From: Dactylosporangium siamense
GTDB lineage: Bacteria > Actinomycetota > Actinomycetes > Mycobacteriales > Micromonosporaceae
Direction: 5' to 3'
Assembly (NCBI RefSeq): GCF_016862795.1
Contig: NZ_BONQ01000107.1
Span: forward strand, 62,001 to 126,000
DNA: 64,000 nucleotides
Below the pieces are notes generated by a model. The model did not search any database. It was not told where the DNA came from and saw nothing but the letters and a program-made list of their open reading frames with translations. A program made the translations under genes and the position numbers. Shown piece after piece: positions 59,515 through 64,000 of this stretch (the stretch's first letter is position 1; each line of letters starts with the position of its first letter).

Positions 59515-60474
59515 ATGCACCCCTTGCAGCCCGTCCAGCACGCCCTGACGCCGGCGTCCGGTGACTTCACCGACGCGTGGCTGGCGAACCGGCGGTTGTC
59601 GGCGCACACCCGCGCGGCGTACCGGCGCGACGTGCACCAGTTCCTCGGCTGGTGCGCCGGCCGGGACCTGGACCCGTTGCGGGCGTCGTTCCTGCACGTG
59701 AACGCGTACGCGCGGGACCTGGAGTCCACAGTGGACGTGCGGACGGGGAAGGTCCTGGCGCCGGCGAGCGTGGCGCGGAAGCTGTCGGCGTTGTCGAGCT
59801 GGTATGCGTTCCTGCTGCGGTTGCAGGCGGTCGCGGCGAACCCGGTCGGCGGCGCGGACCGGCCGCGGGTGGACCGGGACACGTCGGCGACGGTCGGGTT
59901 GAGCGGTGCGGAGGTCGACGCGATCCTCGCCGCGGCGGCCCGGCAGGAGGGGCCGACCGCGGCCCGGGACCTGACGATCCTGGCGTTGCTGGCGGATCTG
60001 GGGTTGCGGGTCGGGGAGGTCGTCGCCCTCGACCACGCCGACATCGGCACCGAACGTGGGCACCGCACGGTCCGGTTCGTCGGCAAGGGCGGCAAGCCGC
60101 GGCGGCGGGCGTTGACCCCGAACGTGGTCGCGGCCCTGGAGGTGTACCTGGCGGTCCGCGGCGACGTGCCGGGGCCGTTGTTCGCGACGGCGTCGGGTGG
60201 CCGGGTCGACCGGCACGCGGTGTTCCGGCTGGTGCGGCGGCTGGCGAAGGACGCGGGGGTGCCGGCGTGGGCGCGGTTGTCGCCGCATTCGCTGCGGCAC
60301 GCGTTCGCGACGTCGGCGCGGGACGAAGGGGTCCCCCTGGAGGACGTGCAGGACGCGATGGGCCACGCCGACCCGCGCACGACCCGCCGGTATGACCGGG
60401 ACCGGCACAACCTGGACCGGGACCCCGCGTACACGATCGCGGCGGCCCGGGCCCGGAGGGGGAGCCCGACATGA
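59515..60474 (+). CDS. Tyrosine recombinase (XerC/XerD-like)
   Basis: 319 residues. SAM-like amino-terminal core-binding domain (about 15-110) and catalytic domain with all residues: Arg165 (GLRVGE), Lys191 (VGKGGKPRR), His258 and Arg261 (HSLRHAF), His284 (GHADPRTT) and nucleophile Tyr293 (TRRYDRDR). It could be a chromosomal dimer-resolution enzyme or a paralogue; no phage, att site or tRNA is near. Start ATG 59515 has TAAACT 9 nt upstream. The stop overlaps the GNAT start (ATGA). Confidence 0.9.
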   Translation: MHPLQPVQHALTPASGDFTDAWLANRRLSAHTRAAYRRDVHQFLGWCAGRDLDPLRASFLHVNAYARDLESTVDVRTGKVLAPASVARKLSALSSWYAFLLRLQAVAANPVGGADRPRVDRDTSATVGLSGAEVDAILAAAARQEGPTAARDLTILALLADLGLRVGEVVALDHADIGTERGHRTVRFVGKGGKPRRRALTPNVVAALEVYLAVRGDVPGPLFATASGGRVDRHAVFRLVRRLAKDAGVPAWARLSPHSLRHAFATSARDEGVPLEDVQDAMGHADPRTTRRYDRDRHNLDRDPAYTIAAARARRGSPT

Positions 60475-60978
60475 TCATCCGTTTGGCTGGGGACGGCGAC
60501 GTCGACGCGATCGCGGCGTTGCACGCCGACAGTTGGCGGCGGCACTACCGCGGCGCGTACGCCGACGCGTACCTCGACGGTGACCTCGAACAGGACCGGC
60601 GCACGGTGTGGAAGGCCCGGTTCGCGGAGCGTGCCGCGACCGCGACGATCGTCGCCGAGGACGGCGGCGCCGTCGTCGGGTTCGTCCACGTGGTCCTCGA
60701 CGACGACGAGCGGTGGGGCAGCCTGGTGGACAACCTGCACGTGACCAGCGGCCGCCGGCACGCCGGGATCGGCACCGCCCTGCACGCCGCCGCCGTCGAC
60801 GCCGTCGTGGAACGGGCCCGGGACCAGCGGCTGTACCTGTGGGTCCTGGAGCAGAACGCGGCGGCGCAACGGTTCTACCGGTCCCGCGGCGGCGTGTACG
60901 TGGAGACGGTCCGGGTCGGTGGGGACCCGGCGCGGCTCGCCGGTGCCCCCAACAAGTGGCGGATGGTGTGGGAGCGGC

Positions 60979-60986
<8 letters not shown>
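60471..60986 (+). CDS. GNAT-family N-acetyltransferase
   Basis: 171 residues. Acetyl-CoA-dependent acyltransferase fold: IRLAGDGDVDAIAALHADSWRRHYRG at the start, the VDNLHVTSGRRHAGIGTALH pyrophosphate-binding loop (R/Q-x-x-G-x-G/A) and NAAAQRFYRSRGG. Substrate unknown. GGAGG lies upstream, and the ATG overlaps the recombinase stop. Its 3' end overlaps the convergent acyl-CoA dehydrogenase by 8 bp. Confidence 0.9.
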
Positions 60987-62682
<1,696 letters not shown>

Positions 62683-62711
62683 ACCCAGCAGGTTACCGTC
62701 CGGTAATGGGG

Positions 62712-63461
62712 TTAGACGAGCCGCAGCTGCCCCTCCTGCCGGGCGGTCGGGCCGAGGTCACCGACGCGGTGGTGGCGGCGGCACAGCACCTGGTAACGGA
62801 CGTCCTGTTCGGTGAGGTCCTGCCCTGAGGAGTCAGCGGAGTCAGCGGAGTCGGAGGAGGAGGTGTCGCCGATGACGACCTGGTCGCCTTCGCGGGCGAT
62901 GCCGCCGTTGACGACGCGGGCGTTGAGCAGCCCCGGCCGGCCGCACCAGCACAGCACCTCGACCTGGACGCGGGTGACCTCGTCGGCGAGCTCGAACAGC
63001 CGCTGCGCCGCCGGGAACAGGCTGGTGCGGAAGTCGGTGGCCAGACCGAACGCGTACACGTCGACGTCGGAGGTGTCGACGAGGTCGGCGAGCTGCTCGA
63101 TCTGCGCGACCGTGTAGAAGCTCGCCTCGTCGCAGATGAGGTAGTCGACCCGGATCCCCTGCTGCCAGCGTTGCCGGACGAGGCCGCGGATGTCGAGGTC
63201 GGCGCTGACGTCGACGGCCTCCTTGCCCAGGCCGATCCTGGTCGACAGGCGGCCCGGCCCGGCCCGGTCGATGGTGGTGAGGACCAGACCGCGGCGGCCC
63301 TGCCGGGCGTGGTTGTAGTCCATCTGCAGGGCGAGGGTCGACTTGCCGCAGTCCATCGGACCGTAGAAGAACTTCAGCGAGCCACCGCGTCGTAGCCGGC
63401 TGTCACCGGCGGCGACGCAGGCGTTCGGGTCTTCGTCGAGGGAGGAGGTGGAGGACGTCAC
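62712..63461 (-). CDS. tdk: Thymidine kinase
   Basis: 249 residues, type II thymidine kinase for nucleoside salvage. Walker A GPMDCGKST (34-42), Walker B VDYLICDEASF (catalytic Glu) and a zinc-binding CWC ... CRRHH pattern are present. A 28-residue Ser-rich amino-terminal extension precedes the usual LKFFYGPM start; no closer start codon exists, and TAGGCT 8 nt before GTG 63461 supports this start. A Ser/Asp-rich insert (SSSDSADSADSSGQ) sits near the C terminus. Confidence 0.94.
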   Translation of the reverse strand: MTSSTSSLDEDPNACVAAGDSRLRRGGSLKFFYGPMDCGKSTLALQMDYNHARQGRRGLVLTTIDRAGPGRLSTRIGLGKEAVDVSADLDIRGLVRQRWQQGIRVDYLICDEASFYTVAQIEQLADLVDTSDVDVYAFGLATDFRTSLFPAAQRLFELADEVTRVQVEVLCWCGRPGLLNARVVNGGIAREGDQVVIGDTSSSDSADSADSSGQDLTEQDVRYQVLCRRHHRVGDLGPTARQEGQLRLV

Positions 63462-63472
63462 GACGAGGCAGC

Positions 63473-64000
63473 CTACTGGTCGTGCGACCGGTCCAGGCGC
63501 TCCAGGCGCTCCAGGCGCTCCAGCCGTTCCAGGCGGGCGCGGACGTCGTGGCGTTCCGGGGTGCCCATCGCCTCGAACAGTTCCAGCGCCGTGCGCAGCC
63601 GTCTGCGGGCCAGGCGCGGGTCGTCGGTGCAGACCCCGAGCCCGTGGTAGGCGCGGGCCTGCTCGTAGCGGTGACCGATGCGCATCGCCCGGTCCAGGAC
63701 CTGCGCGTGGACGAGCTTGCCCTCCGCGGGCCGGCCGAGCGCGGCCAGGGCCTCACCGTAGGTGTTGCCGGCCTGGCAGGCGACGGTCGGGTCCAGCTGC
63801 TGCCCGTCCTCGTAGGCGGTGCGCAGCAGGTCCAGGCCCCGTTCGGTGCTGGCCTCGTTCGCGGCGAGCGCGACGAGGCTGGCGCCGAGGTAGCAGCGGG
63901 CCTCGAGCTCGGCGGCGGGTCCGACGTCCCCGCCGAGCTGCCGGCGCGCCCACGACAGCAGCAGCACCGCCTGCCGGTGCCGGCCGAGGCGGGCCCGGGA
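63473..64000 (-). CDS. TPR-like protein, C-terminal part (5' end outside window)
   Basis: The frame is open to the window edge, giving about 175 residues of helical repeats (ARCYLGASLVALAANEAS, AGNTYGEALAALGRP, RAYHGLGVC) like the tail of a tetratricopeptide-repeat regulator. The last residues are LERLERLERLERLDR, encoded by a tandem 9-bp repeat. Any DNA-binding or NTPase domain would lie outside the window. Its TAG stop begins the -10 hexamer of tdk. Confidence 0.65.
   Translation of the reverse strand, partial: SRARLGRHRQAVLLLSWARRQLGGDVGPAAELEARCYLGASLVALAANEASTERGLDLLRTAYEDGQQLDPTVACQAGNTYGEALAALGRPAEGKLVHAQVLDRAMRIGHRYEQARAYHGLGVCTDDPRLARRRLRTALELFEAMGTPERHDVRARLERLERLERLERLDRSHDQ

Noticed and set aside
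59515-60474. Integrase marking a prophage or integrative element
   Set aside because: No tRNA, att repeats, excisionase, replication or phage genes nearby; neighbours are ordinary metabolic genes with the same codon use.

Overview
The window looks like chromosomal DNA of a very GC-rich, filamentous actinomycete. Evidence for this is the codon bias, the many GTG and TTG starts, a DUF5999 gene, an SCO4848-family membrane protein, a chaplin-like secreted protein, an ECF42/DGPF pair and a glycine riboswitch in front of gcvP. I would guess Micromonosporaceae or a near relative, but nothing here proves the family. I see no rRNA, tRNA, CRISPR array, insertion sequence or prophage.  Layout. 0-7 kb: 3' part of an MFS transporter, a prolyl oligopeptidase, a GGDEF-EAL protein, a flavin disulfide-oxidoreductase and a small membrane protein. 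7-12 kb: secreted hydrolases (subtilisin-like protease with a ricin-type lectin domain, a serine hydrolase, a GH18 chitinase with its own clear promoter). 12-17 kb: an NmrA-like protein, two probable frameshifted gene remnants, and a TetR-MMPL efflux operon with a double palindromic operator. 17-24 kb: a sugar-uptake operon (binding protein, two permeases, GH4 glycosidase, BadF-type sugar kinase) with consecutive 4-bp overlaps, preceded by a ROK repressor. 24-29 kb: DUF1992, DedA, a lipoprotein, a chaplin-like protein under a possible BldN-type promoter, an acidic protein, and a DapA/LysR divergent pair. Two copies of a 52-nt hairpin repeat flank the last three genes. 29-36 kb: DUF1800/DUF1501 pair, then a tightly overlapping DGPF protein - ECF42 sigma - helical-repeat protein operon, then a lipoprotein. 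36-43 kb: glycine riboswitch and gcvP, DUF5999, a chorismate-utilising enzyme, a membrane-anchored VWA protein and peptide deformylase. 43-50 kb: a PLP decarboxylase divergent from two unusually short NIS-type (IucA/IucC) siderophore-synthetase homologues, followed by a membrane-anchored protein with two NTPase modules and TPRs. 50-59 kb: small enzymes and regulators, a short UvrA-like ABC ATPase, an EEP nuclease-like protein, a winged-helix protein and a 29-residue membrane peptide. The + strand is G/T-rich here whichever strand is coding. 59-64 kb: methyltransferase, tyrosine recombinase, GNAT, acyl-CoA dehydrogenase, thymidine kinase and part of a TPR-like protein.  Two expression patterns recur. 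Many genes have a TANNNT -10 hexamer 6-9 nt before the start codon, as expected for leaderless transcripts, and at five junctions the upstream stop codon forms the first bases of that hexamer. Inside operons, starts and stops often share a 4-bp ATGA, GTGA or TTGA overlap, which was used to choose several start codons. The most interesting candidates for unusual biology are the short NIS/PLP-decarboxylase cluster with its dual-NTPase neighbour, the ECF42-DGPF-solenoid operon, the two-module chaplin-like protein, and the structured dispersed repeat.
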